From Ancylostoma caninum (lineage: Eukaryota > Nematoda > Chromadorea > Rhabditida > Ancylostomatidae), in NCBI GenBank assembly GCA_037903475.1, contig JBAJFG010000583.1:354247-418246 (forward strand): a stretch of DNA of 64,000 nt, written 5' to 3'. The position numbers and the translations under genes are program-made. The notes under the pieces are model-generated. The model was not told the origin of the DNA and did not search any database. It was given only the letters and a program-made list of their open reading frames with translations. Shown here piece after piece: positions 12,265-23,551 of this stretch (the first letter of the stretch is position 1; each line of letters opens with the position of its first letter).

Positions 12265-13705
12265 ATGACTCGGGGCGGAGCCAACCCAGTACCCACGTAA
12301 TATCTCGCAGAGACTCCGATCTTCCGGACACGCATCGCTTGGACGCCTGGAATAACTGCCCAGCAGCAGCACGCCTGGAGAACGCTCAGATCCTGGTTTT
12401 TCTTCATTCTTGCGGCAGCTGGTTAGCGTCGCTTCGCTATGAGACTTTGCTCTGACAGGGAGACTGCGATTTTCGAATGTAGCAGCTGGCCGTGAGGTGA
12501 CTTTAGCAGGACCCATGTTCATCCCCGGGAAGATAATGAGAAATGGAAGTGATATAGCAGAACAGATTACTCTTCAGTGCAAAAGAATTTCTTCTCCAAG
12601 ATTTCCCGGAATTAGCTGTCTCAGATGGAACAAATAACGGGGCTATGTAGCTATGCTCTTGGATAAATGCAGCGGGATCCATGGACGTCTCCGAAAAAGT
12701 TGTCCCTCACGCTCATTCAAAACAGACCAGTTTTTTGGGCAGTGCTTATTTATCTATTATATCACACACCTTACCATCTTTACTATTCCTCATCAGCACT
12801 GAAAGATACGTGTTGCATCTACAAAATATGCGATGGGTTCATGAACCAGAGAAAGATTCACCAACCTTAACGGTGACAGATACCTCCAGCTCCTACAACT
12901 AGAATTTTGTTTTAGTTTGAGCTCCTATAAGTGTAAATTCGTGAGGAAACGTTCCAAGGGTTTCAAAGAGGGCCTGCTAGACGCATTCCGAGCTCGAGAA
13001 AGTGCAGTAATTGAAATAAAACCGGGAGCAAGCTGGGCTTGGACACCTCACAAATGAATAACTAATTCAGGAAATCTGGAAACCGTGTTTTGTAACGTTC
13101 TGCAGAGAATCTAGAAAATCGTGAGTTTTTCGTGGGTTTTGCACCGGATTTGGAGATGCATGATTTCTGCATGGATATGCACAAGTTTTGCAAGGATATC
13201 ACCTTTGCTAGTGTAGGAAATTGATTTTAAAAACCGTGTTCTGGATGAGGGCGTACGTCTCAATCAGAGGGAAGTCATTCTTATGTTTGGTTTTCTTATG
13301 AGATTCATGCACGGAACACCAACTGAGTAGAAAACAGTAGTATGGAAATCTGAAATAGCTTTGGAATTTTGTCGTCGATTTTCATCTTTTAACCTCACGC
13401 TGGAAACGAGGTAGCAGATGTACACGTACACGTCCGAGAAATATTCACAAAATCAGTAAACGACATCGCTCCCTCACTCTGCGATTCAACTCTCCATCCT
13501 CCGTGTTGACTGCAGTGATCAATCAAAAGTCATATGAACGGAGCGAGCGCGGTTCGAAGCTATCATTTATTTCTACGTTAAGCTCAAAAACTCGCGACAG
13601 AAAAACAACAGCACAACACAAGCGAATGGTGCAAAGCAGTCAACAGCCTCGTCCAGGACCACGTCCGGGAACTTTCGGAGCGCCAGCGGGCCGCTGCTCG
13701 CTGCG
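12265..13705. other. Intergenic stretch, nothing recognised
   Basis: This stretch lies upstream of the secreted-protein start and downstream of the unassigned exons at 13.7-14.0 kb. The long ORFs at 12268-12522 on both strands are extensions or mirrors of the real first exon. No repeat pair or RNA gene was seen. Confidence 0.4.
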
Positions 13706-14007
13706 TCACGAGGCCACTTCGCAGGACGAGCTCAGCTTGACGCCGTGTCTCTGTGGAAATCGACTGAGAATCTCTGACGTGTTCAAAACGATGTTCTTCA
13801 GGCATGCCGGTGGCAGAAGTGAGTACGGTGAGTGAGCGGAGCGAAGGATCTGCAACGCTCGGCGATCAACTCGTCGTCTGGACACACGGCTGCGAGAGAG
13901 CCACTCACCTGGGTGCGATCGTATTCGACTCTCACATGAATTTGGCCCTTCTCGTCACGCGATGAGACAATCGTACCGCCTCCAGGAGCGTTCGTGGACG
14001 AAACCAC
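13706..14007 (-). CDS. Two phase-compatible exons of an unidentified gene
   Basis: On the minus strand, an exon starts at 14007 right after ttttgttttcag. It ends at a GTGAGT donor near 13909 and is open in one frame only (VVSSTNAPGGGTIVSSRDEK and onward to EYDRTQ). After a short intron (about 59 bp), the acceptor gcgttgcag leads into 13849-13706. That exon continues in phase 0 for 48 codons to a stop. The encoded sequence is not recognised. Just upstream at about 14135-14038 there is another open stretch with a charged reading (CDEDSEHRECPHWREPRPRN) that may belong here too. These could be the 3' exons of the Pro-rich membrane protein upstream, or a separate small gene. The joint was not resolved. 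Confidence 0.35.
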
Positions 14008-14330
14008 CTGAAAACAAAACCACTACTCATGCTTTAGACCCATGTTCCTCATTTCTTGGACGCGGTTCCCGCCAATGGGGGCACTCCCGGTGCTCGCTGT
14101 CCTCGTCGCATGTCGGAAGGCGGTAGTCGTTGTAGTAAATAATTGTGACATCTGTTGCTCAGCCACGTTTACTACCGCAGATGACAGACATCCGCTGGCG
14201 TCAGGCAACATTCACGCAGATCCTACACCGTAAAAGGCTCTGTTCGAGAGAGGATCAAAGGAATGATTAGCAGGGATTGTTGAACGAGATATTGCGCGCA
14301 ATGTAAATATACACTTTTTCAGCATGAAGA

Positions 14331-14519
14331 TATATGACGCTGCCAACTAATCTGTCCTCGCACAAATGCAAAGTAGAAAATGAATGGCAAAATCCGAACG
14401 GTTCGAGTTATGCCACCATTCCATTTTCACTGTGCCATACCCCGAACGGTCCGGATTGTGGCCATTCATTCCCAACTTGCATTTTTACGCGGACAAATTA
14501 GTTGGCAGCGTCACATATA
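14331..14519. mobile_element. Foldback MITE, about 189 bp
   Basis: The ends are inverted copies: tatatgacgctgccaact at 14331 and its complement ending at 14519. The inverted similarity continues inward for about 70 bp per arm (the aatgaatggc and ccgaacggt blocks pair). There is no coding capacity. The target duplication is not clear. Confidence 0.7.
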
Positions 14520-15337
14520 CTCGGGTAAATTTCGTGCATATATGTGCTTACAAAACCCTTCTTTGCCTCTAGGGAGCCTAATTCTATGCATTTCCTATAA
14601 TTTGACCAAAGCACAAAAAAGGTTTAAGTTCTATTTTAGGTGGTATTAATTTTATGTGTACTACAAAAAATTTACGTAAAAGATCTATTTCTTTGGAGCA
14701 TATAAGTTTATTTGTTTGAACTGTATTTGTAACAGTGTTTTTGTTAGTATTGTCTTTACCTGTTTTAGATGGTGCTACTGCTATTTTATTAACAGATCGT
14801 AATTTAAATACTTCTTTTTTTTTATCCTATACAGTTACATCGGAATATAAGTAAAACTAAAACCCTAGACGGATTTATTCTTCATTTTCAAGGAACATCT
14901 CATGTACGGAAACCAAAATAATCAAAAGTAAAGTGAGATCGAACGTTCTTCCAGCACAACCACTATCGACTGTGGTTCTTTCGTCTGGATTAGTAAATGC
15001 GAACTAAAAACCTGTGACAAAAAATATTGGGTTGGGAAATTCCGTGCGTTTCCCTGGGCATAGAAACCATTATTTTTCGCGAACAGTACCTATCACAATG
15101 AATGATTCATATAGCTACGTTCCTCATCTTGTAATGCTGGCAGGGACAAGACAGCTTCTTACTTACATAATTACAAAAAAAAATGAAGCGACTCAATTTG
15201 TGGCATTCGTTGCAACTCCTGGATCGAACTCTATGAAATGCATTGGGAACTTAACAAAATAGGCGGTGTATGACTGTCCCAGACACGTAGAGTCAGCAGA
15301 AGAGGAAATCCCTCTCATTCGAATTTAATGGTAGTCA

Positions 15338-15391
15338 TTTTGGTGAAACTGGTAAAAAGAATCATTTTGGTGAAACTGGTAAAAAGAAATC
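15338..15391 (+). repeat. 27-bp tandem duplication
   Basis: The unit containing ttttggtgaaactggtaaaa occurs twice, head to tail, with one extra base in the second copy. Confidence 0.85.
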
Positions 15392-15441
15392 AAGCATACC
15401 CAGGATGAGTGATTACCTCATATCGACAACCACATAGGAAC

Positions 15442-15495
15442 GCTTAGAACCAATGCCGTGCAAAATGTTGAGATTGCACGGCATTGGTTCTACGC
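15442..15495. other. Short perfect hairpin
   Basis: Eighteen bases at 15446-15463 (agaaccaatgccgtgcaa) are the exact reverse complement of 15474-15491, with a 10-base loop. A few more pairs with one mismatch extend the stem to about 23. It lies downstream of the stop codon of the minus-strand Pro-rich gene, possibly in its 3' UTR. It could be an RNA hairpin or a tiny foldback remnant. Confidence 0.6.
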
Positions 15496-15633
15496 GTCTC
15501 TATGCCCACATACTGGGCGGCCAGAAGAAGGGTATTCTCAAGGCCAAAATTACCCTGTATGAAGCGGGATCAGCACTTCTGTACGGTCCTTATAGCAATA
15601 GAGGTTTCCTTACAGACGTCGTTGATTGTATCC

Positions 15634-17166
15634 CTAGCCGTATGAGACACATTTGATCTGCGACTGAAGTAAGTAGGCGCGGAGGCGTCCACTCTTGTCC
15701 TCTTCGCTTTCATGCAGTAGAGAAAAAAGTGCAGCGAGAATTAAGGCTGCGATAATGGCAAAGAGCAGAATAAGACCTACAAAATACTCCGTGACCTGCA
15801 ATCAAGCAAAGTGGAAAAAACTTATTTGAACGGACTTATTCCCCGACCTAGTATCTGATATTTTCAATGGGATGGCAGCTGTCAGTAGCCACGGAAGTGA
15901 AGGGGGTTCAAATGCAAAACCAGGAACAGAAATCGTGTTTTGCATGGGACTGGGTGGAAAGAATTTTGCGTAATTGCGCACATCTTGTCGACGGAGCTGC
16001 ATCTTTCAATCCGATGCAATGATGATCTCATTTTATCCCATGCAAAGAACGGTTTCTAGCTTTACTCGACTGCCGCGTCGCATCGCCTTTGATCGCTTTA
16101 CATCTCCCCAATACTTCCAATCACCTATAGTTCTAGTTTTTTCTTCCGATTTCTCTCCAACTGTCGTACCTGCTGAGACGAAATACGCCAGGTTTTGCTC
16201 GGTCTTCATCTTTGTCCTGAGCCAGAACCAGAGATTAATACCTTTAATGCGTATCATTTGGTGCGTCTATGTGATCGAACGGACTATCGGTCTCCCAAGG
16301 GATATCCTGGATCGTGCAGGCAAAGCTAAACCCCCCGTGATTGTTCGGTCGTACTAACGGAATTTGAGTGGTCAAAATGGAATTGAATGGGAAGAAACCA
16401 GTCAGAATCAGTCTCACAATCAACTGAAAGGTCAGGTGAGGTTGTGCATTTTTTCCATTCCGGGGGTTTTTAGGGGTGGTTCTGCGACGTTCTCGCACTT
16501 GTAAACTTATTGTAAAGTTTTGAACTCATATTTTCTAATGGTTTCCTAAGCCTGTAGAGAGAAACAATGCGATAAAACAGCTACTATGAAGTAGCGATCG
16601 TAAGGTTAATTGAAAATACGCAAGCACTTACCACCTGACTGGGTGTGATCGGTGCGGTGGCTGGGGTCGTGCCGCCGGTCGAGCTGGCGTTCGCTTGTCG
16701 TTGAACACCGCGCGATTTGTTGTGCTGGTTACGCTTCTTCTTCCTCACCTCTTCTGGAGGCGACTTCACGGGGTTAGACGGAGGCACAACGTGGCGTATT
16801 TCCGGATGTAGTGGGTGGATTTCGAAGTTGCTCGACGTCTGAAGTAGCAGGAACTGCTGATCTGTCGTTGAAAGCTGAGACAGATGTTCTTACCTTACGC
16901 TGCTGGTTCTGCAAACTACCATTCACGTGCGCAGCATGGTTCGAACGGAGCATAAGCATCGACAAAGCGTTCGGGAGCGTCATCCCCTGGGGAGGACCGG
17001 CGTGAGGTCGAAGCGCTGGCGGCACTGGGTAGCCGTACTGCGCTCGCGGAATCTGCAGCACACCTCGTCACTTGGACGAATACTGCCGAACTGAACTTAC
17101 CTGAGGTGGGTTTTGAGAGCCAGGCGGTTGCGGAAACAATTTTGAGAGCACAGGACTCAGCTCCAT
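15634..17166 (-). CDS. Pro-rich protein with one C-terminal membrane span
   Basis: Unrecognised. The proposed minus-strand exons are 17166-17101, 17052-16899, 16861-16632 and 15795-15634. All junction phases agree, giving about 203 aa. The N-terminal half is Pro/Gln-rich (MELSPVLSKLFPQPPGSQNP), then comes a conserved-looking segment with HPLHPEIRHVVPP and a basic patch RKKKRNQHNKSRG. The last exon encodes a clear membrane helix (YFVGLILLFAIIAALILAAL) followed by an acidic/basic tail. The second intron is only 37 nt, set by a GTAAGG donor and GACAG acceptor. Reading through it gives an early stop, so the short intron is needed. The joint between the basic exon and the membrane exon is phase-compatible but spans 836 bp, and missed exons are possible. 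The gene starts about 0.9 kb beyond the end of prp-31 on the same strand. Confidence 0.45.
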
Positions 17167-18109
17167 GGTGATATGATGGTTGGAATGACTCTTGGGATGT
17201 TCTTATACTCCTTTATCAGTACCGATGAAGCCACATCATAGAACTTGCAGAGACTTGCTCGGTGTTCCAACGCGTCTCTACTGTAGTACCGTGAGGGTTA
17301 AATGATAATTAGGTGTATAGACAAAAGCAACTAACACCCATCGATTGAAGTTAGGTCAATATGCTATAGGTACGCCCTATTGAGGATCTTGAAGTACACT
17401 CCTATAGTGCACTCTGCTGTACAGGTTTCTTCACCAGTTCACCTTTTTGAGGCAGCCCTCAGAGAGATTTCTGTGTCAAAATTGTGCTATTTTCTGGGAT
17501 ACTGAAAGACATAAAATACAGATCCAATGGTGAAATTGCGTGAAACACGCGAGAAATTCAAAAGACCAAGCGTTGTTTTCGTGCGTTTGAATTCGCAGAC
17601 AGATATCCGTACGTAAAAAAAGTTAGCCGTACGTAAACTGGCGTGTCATCAAAGTGCTCGCACGAATAGGATAGCTAGGTTTGCGGTCGCTGCTGGAGTA
17701 TCATCGCAGGTAAGTCACCATTAGTAAAGCTCCCGTTCGTCCAGTGCTCCCACTAAAAAGGCAGAACGTAAGTCACCCTTTTCACCAATTCTGCTTTTGA
17801 CCCCTCTGCCGAAAATAGCTGGGAACATCGAAGAATCGTTGGATGATAGAGCATTTATAGCTGCCGTCACCCTAATTTTTTTTTTATCTCCTAGTCGATC
17901 CATTGTACAGCATGTCACGAATTCCAGAATTTAATCTGACCAACAATGAAACAAAAACAAAAATAGAGTACAGGTGAAGAAAAAACAGCGCAACAATTTA
18001 ACAAAGACCCCCGAGTTCTAACTCACACGCAACAAGTTAGAAAGGTGCAGTAATCCGCATTCAAATACAACTAGAGATCTTATTTACAGCCACTGCAATC
18101 AACAGGTGA

Positions 18110-20745
18110 CTATTTTGTGGAAGCCGGGGTAGCTACTTTTACAAACGAAGCAGATGAAGAGAAATATGTTGATGATGAGGTAGCAGTCTTTTCGAGCGCC
18201 GTTGGATTGATAATTTCTAGCCCTTGTACGGGAGTGAAGGTCACAGATGAAGCGGTACCAGCAGTCTGAAAGAAGAGAACATAAAAAGAAAACAAAAAAA
18301 AAAGAAAATAGTTCTATTCTTTGTTGAATAATATTTTCAAATTACAAGTAAAAATGTACACTGTGTCACAAATATTCTGTTCCGATCTTCGGAAAATACT
18401 CCTGTAAGGCGGCTACAAATCATACCTTACTACGAATGCTCGTAACTCCTCCTTGAGCACGTTGGCGCTCCATCTGACGTTGCATTTTCTGCGACATCCT
18501 TACTCGCGTCTTACTGTCCACAACTCCAGCTCTTATTCTTCCACCAGCAATGTTTCCAGTTTTCACCTAACAATACGAATAAAAATCAATTTATACAAAC
18601 CTCATATATCAAGGAAAGCGAGCTCAAGATATGGTCTTGAAAACAGGTAACTGGGAACAAAACAGTGGAAATTACAAAGAAAACAGCTTCCTACCTGACC
18701 CAAATCGAAACCAATGTGGTCTTGCAGCACATCTTCAGCCAACTCTCCGAAATTCATTCGGTTGGCGCTCTTACGCAAGTCCGTCATACCCATCCTCTCC
18801 TTCATTTTACGAACGCGACGTCCTGAAACTTCTGCCTTTCAAACTTATCACCTCTCATTTAGATGTAAGCTCACAGACCTCCTCTTTTCTTGCTGGCTTT
18901 GTCCAATGGTTTCGGCAGAGCTTTACTAGCCTTTACAGGTGGAGGTTCCAGGAGCTTCTCCATTTTACTTCGCACCTACAACTGCAACAGTCCGGTTGAA
19001 AAGTGATTCAACGAAAACAATGCCACAACATTGACGAACCTGTTCAAGCAAATGTACTCCTATGGCGCCATTTGGAGACTCATGAAGAGAGTCGACGCGA
19101 GCAGCAAGAGTGCATTTTGCGGCTAGTATTTTAGCCGCTTTGCTGAAAATCAGAGGCCACCCTACTTAGTTCGGAGCAATGGTTTAGGAAAAAGATGCAT
19201 TCAACGATGGATATAAATGCGCACAGAAACTTACGACTTAAGATCCGGCGGCATGGATTGTACAAGTGGATGGAAATACACGAATCCAGCATGAGGAAGT
19301 GCTGAGGTTGACGAAAACCCTGCCAGCGACCTCCTTTGACGACCAAGAACTTGAATGTTGCATGCAGGCATTCTGGACAGGGGAGCCAGTCCACCCGCTT
19401 GTGATACCTTCAAGTTCCAAAGTAGAATGGCAAATCCACATCACAAAACAAACAAGGAAACAAGGGCTACCAAGAGTGCAGTGGTTGCTGCGCCCAATAA
19501 GTGCACAAGGTTTGGAGCAATCAAGGACATCCGAAGCTCGACTAGTCGATGCATTGAAATTCTATCCTGAAGTGCTTATGCATTTTTTTAAAATTCAGTC
19601 AAGTAGACCAAGGACGACATACCGTATGCAGCTTTTCAGCGAGATCACATGCCTCTCGCACAGCATTCAGCTCATCGGGTTCAAGCGATTTTCCTTGCGT
19701 GGTTGAAGCCGTTACCGACACAACAATGCATGTCGCTGGAGCCAGAATCTGACCCAGTAACTCCTAAAATAAATGGCATCTCTACATGGCTTGAAGAAAC
19801 CCATATTACATTATGGCCTAAGCAGTGGCCGCAGTGGTGTTGATGATATATACATAGTTTCGGCAGCTTGAAAAGAATGACGCTCTGTTTGCCTACCAAG
19901 CCTTGCCAGAACAATAAATAACAAATATTTCATAGGATTTTTCTTTAGAATAATTTCCAAGTGATGCCAATCGTCCTTCAATGGAGCTGAGTGAATGAAG
20001 ATAAACCCACCTTATTCTGGCCCTTTGTATTAATTTCGTTTCCAAGAAGTTTCACTGCAGCAAGATACTCCAGTGGGTTTGGCACCAAAGTCTCCAATTC
20101 AGGAAAACGCTTCTCGTACTTGTCACGTACAAACTTATGAATCACGCTGATCTCCCCATCAATATCGGCGGCAAGCTAGAATATTCAACAATTCTGAGCA
20201 CAGTAAAAATGAGTGAAATTGAGATATTTCATCATTTTAACATTCTCGCCAGGTTGAAAATTGCGAGAAGTGAGAAACACTCACATGGGAGAGCTTCACG
20301 ATTAAAATATACTGGGGATCTGCTTCAAGTGGAGCAGTTACATGAACTTCGTCCTTTCGCTCTAATTCAGCATTTAGAGTGGCTATAAGATCTTTATACC
20401 TGAAATTTAAAAAAAAACTGGATCATCGAAGGACTGTTTACTTCATACATATCGAATGAGCAGAAAGGAGAAATGTGATGGGTTCTAAGAAAGAAAAACT
20501 AACTCATCCGTTAACGTCATTTTTGCCACATCGTATACTGAGTTGTAGTCGCTCTTCCCAGGAACAACTTCTGTTGCTTCCTCGATATCATCCTCATTTT
20601 TCATAATCTGTAAAGGTCGAGATGCCCGTATACCGCACTCAGTGGGAGCAAACGGTTAAACCACAATTCTCACCTCCATAGCCTGTTCCAGTTCATCCGC
20701 ATCGTCCTCTTCGAAGTCGGCCATAAGCTCCTCCGCCAACGACAT
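18110..20745 (-). CDS. prp-31: U4/U6 snRNP protein Prp31 (PRPF31)
   Basis: This is the spliceosomal Nop-domain protein that bridges U4 snRNA-bound 15.5K and U5 in the tri-snRNP; it acts in the nucleus. Twelve exons: 20745-20674, 20607-20504, 20399-20285, 20175-20011, 19763-19623, 19566-19471, 19407-19235, 19142-19040, 18975-18879, 18822-18695, 18566-18426 and 18265-18110. All phases agree, giving 496 aa; the human protein is 499. The N-terminus is acidic (MSLAEELMADFEEDDADELE). The NOSIC/coiled-coil part covers about 60-155. The Nop domain covers about 165-320, with RMPACNIQVLG and GFSSTSALPHAG. A basic C-terminal region with RKMKERMGMTDLRK follows, then the Prp31 C-terminal motif TASSVTFTPVQGLEIINP. 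No frame breaks were seen. The start is the only ATG ahead of the conserved acidic N-terminus. It lies 2.8 kb downstream of ari-1 on the same strand. Confidence 0.96.
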
Positions 20746-23551
20746 CTTGCAGAGATCTTTGAGGACACTTTACTTCAACACTGAATAATCAAAATGAAAA
20801 GAGGATGGACGTGTAACAAAACGGCAGCACTTAAGATAATGGTACAATGAACATAATTTGACGAATGTGAGCAAGTTTTATGGGATGTCCACTTAATGAA
20901 TGACTCAAACAGATTTTAAGAAAATGGAAACGCTCCATCCTTTTTGATTTTTAAACCTTTCGCAACGGTTTGGTAGCAAGGAAAAGTCTAAAGTACGAGA
21001 AATCTGAGCTTCAGCGTGAACAAAACAGCACAAACCGGCGCAAGCCCTCACCAACATACTCGGATGGAAAATTCAGTGAAAGATAAGTATGAACAGATAG
21101 ATGGAAAAGCTTGTTTAGTTCAAAACGCAAACGGTTGTAGGATTCTGCAATACCATATTTTGCTCGCATACGCATAAGGGCTCGAAAAAAATACACTGCA
21201 TGGTTGTTTATTTCCCTGACAATTTCACGGTGTACAAATCTTCAACGGGCCACCATCGCCTTCCCGTGGTGCAAACTGTAATCGACCGCGGCAGCTTACA
21301 GGTGGCCCGCGGCCAGCTCCATAATGTGCTTTTTTCTGTTTCGTCACCAGCAGTGGTTAATTAAAGAATCACCGCATCAATTTAGAACCCTGTACAAAGA
21401 AGAAATGCATCTTCATGGTAGCAGATAGGTAGCGACGAAATTCACATGGGAGAAAAAAAAAGGAGATCATAACGTGGTGCAGAGATGTTTCTCGCTTTAG
21501 CTGCCCTATTAGTTCAAATTATACTGGACGTACGTCACGCACAATTTGACCTGTCACGATGTTCGTTCTCTCGTTTATCTTCAGGGAAACATTATCGCTG
21601 CCATGAACAGAAGTTGCTTCGATGATGTTTGCGAGCACGAACTCGAATTGGCTGAGACGATAGCGAGAGAGGAAAAATGATTATGGTCCCAATGACAGCG
21701 GTACCAGAGGCTTAGTGATATGTAGTTCCAGTTGTAGTACAGTCTGCCCGAAACGACGAGTCCGTCCACGCAGGCGGGGATCGAAAGGCGGCGCGGCTGG
21801 GACGTTGCTGTTAGCTGCCAAATAGCCCACGTCACAGCCAAATTATTGGCGAATACCATGAAGATAACGATGAAACGTGATACCTAGATTACAGGTGACG
21901 TGGATTGCTGGCAAGCGTGGCCGTCTCTCGACCCACGCATGCGTGGGCGGACTCGTGGTTTCTGACAGACTACACTAGTAACTACACTAGAAAGAAGTGG
22001 GTTGATAGTTCTCTGATAACTGTGCAGCACTAACGCAGCACGAACGGCGTAATCATTCGAGTAAAAACCCTGGCAGCAACGGTAGCCAGTTGCTCGCTCT
22101 CTCTAAGAGTGACTCGCCAGAATCCATTCGAATTCGGATGGAAAGTGCTGACTTACCCAACGCACAGCCCTTATCTTGTGCTGAAGATACCCACATTCTC
22201 CTGTCCCTCTCTAACGTCATGCAAGGTAAAGCGTTCAATAATGAAAATGACCTAGATCACTGGTTGAGCAACTTTTCCGTGTCAGTGCCAGAACAGATCT
22301 GGACCGAGGGCATCGAAAGGCTTCCCGAAAATGGGCGAAGAGCGGTAGGACGTGATGGTAAATTATACATTTCTTGATGTGCTTCCCTGTTTTTGAAAAG
22401 TGAAGAAAACGCACTGTTCCAAAAAAGCGAGAACATTTCCTACAACCTAATACATATATAGGAGGGGATGAGACAAAAGATGAACAACGTCCAAACCTTC
22501 ACCACACATTTCCACCAAACAGCATGATATCCAAACAGAAAACCTAGATCAAAACGGCCAAATGCAAATATGTATGAGCAAAGCTGTCATTCCCCCGAAG
22601 GCTCAAAACTGAACCACAAATTTATTTTGCATCGGGAAAGTTCACATTTTTGGTACTGCATTTAATGCAGTTACTCGGACACTAACGCTTAGAAGCAATT
22701 AAAATATAGGACACCAAAATTCCTGTGAGGGCTGTGTCCAATAATTAGAAGAGTCAGGGTCATGAAGTTAACAAACAAATTGAAAGGATGGAAATGCAAC
22801 TCAATGCACTTTAAGATAAACAAACACTCACATTGAACACAGAAACACTAGAACTCAGATACAGCAGACGTTGTTCATCAGACGATCTTCTTCAATCATA
22901 CTTTTACAGAACTCTCTCTGCATTTTTATTGGTAATGCTTCGCGCACACAAACCACATCATAAATTAATCTTCATCATCTATACATCAATCTTCAAGAGA
23001 TATAAGGCAACTTTGCAATGGAAATATTAAAGTATTTAACCCTTAGGGATCAGTGAAGAGGTGATCTTTAAAACATATTTACAATCAGCAAACTAATGAT
23101 TAATGTGAGGGAAAGATCCTAAAAGCAAAGTCCGAGAAAGAGCTTGATTATCAGTCAATTGACCAGCAATCACTAACGAAGCGTGTAGGACAACATCCAT
23201 GCAGCCACAATGTGAAGACCATGGACAGTAGCAAAGGTGTAAACCGTAGCGAGCAAAACAACACCGTCGAGACACAATGGGACATTTGCACAATCGCTGT
23301 GAAACCCATCATCTAGCATCGTGAAAAATAGGATACCCAACAATGTCTGGTACAGCACGTTTTTGGGAGAAAAGTCTGACCCGAACGAGAATCAAATGTT
23401 GAGAAACACTAGCAAATGGAAGACCAACAACAAAAAACTGAACCATGCTGAGCGTAGGCCAGAACTGAATAAAATGTTAGGTTTTAGAGATGGGAAATGA
23501 ACTTCACATTTTTCCCTGAGAATGGTAAGTGGTTAGGGAATATCAAGAGAC
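20746..23551. other. Spacer between ari-1 and prp-31
   Basis: About 2.8 kb separates the two co-oriented genes. Apart from the mariner scrap at 22200-22377 and a 16-bp palindrome (cccacgcatgcgtggg) near 21933, no gene is supported. The stretch at 21581-21859 has an open minus-strand frame without recognisable content. Confidence 0.4.
22200..22377 (+). mobile_element. Mariner transposase C-terminal scrap
   Basis: The plus-strand reading ends with a mariner-like C-terminus: GKAFNNENDLDHWLSNF, then WTEGIERLPENGRRAVGRDG, then a stop. In mariner transposases this block follows the third catalytic Asp. The rest of the ORF upstream (from 22090) is not recognisable. It lies between ari-1 and prp-31. 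Confidence 0.55.

Noticed and set aside
12054..12522. Long ORFs of 133-182 aa on both strands over the secreted-protein first exon
   Set aside because: They overlap the exon with signal peptide and clean donor; the other frames lack splice support and are mirrors of GC-richer coding DNA.
18631..18999. 122-aa plus-strand ORF
   Set aside because: Antisense to Prp31 exons 9-10, which match the family residue for residue.
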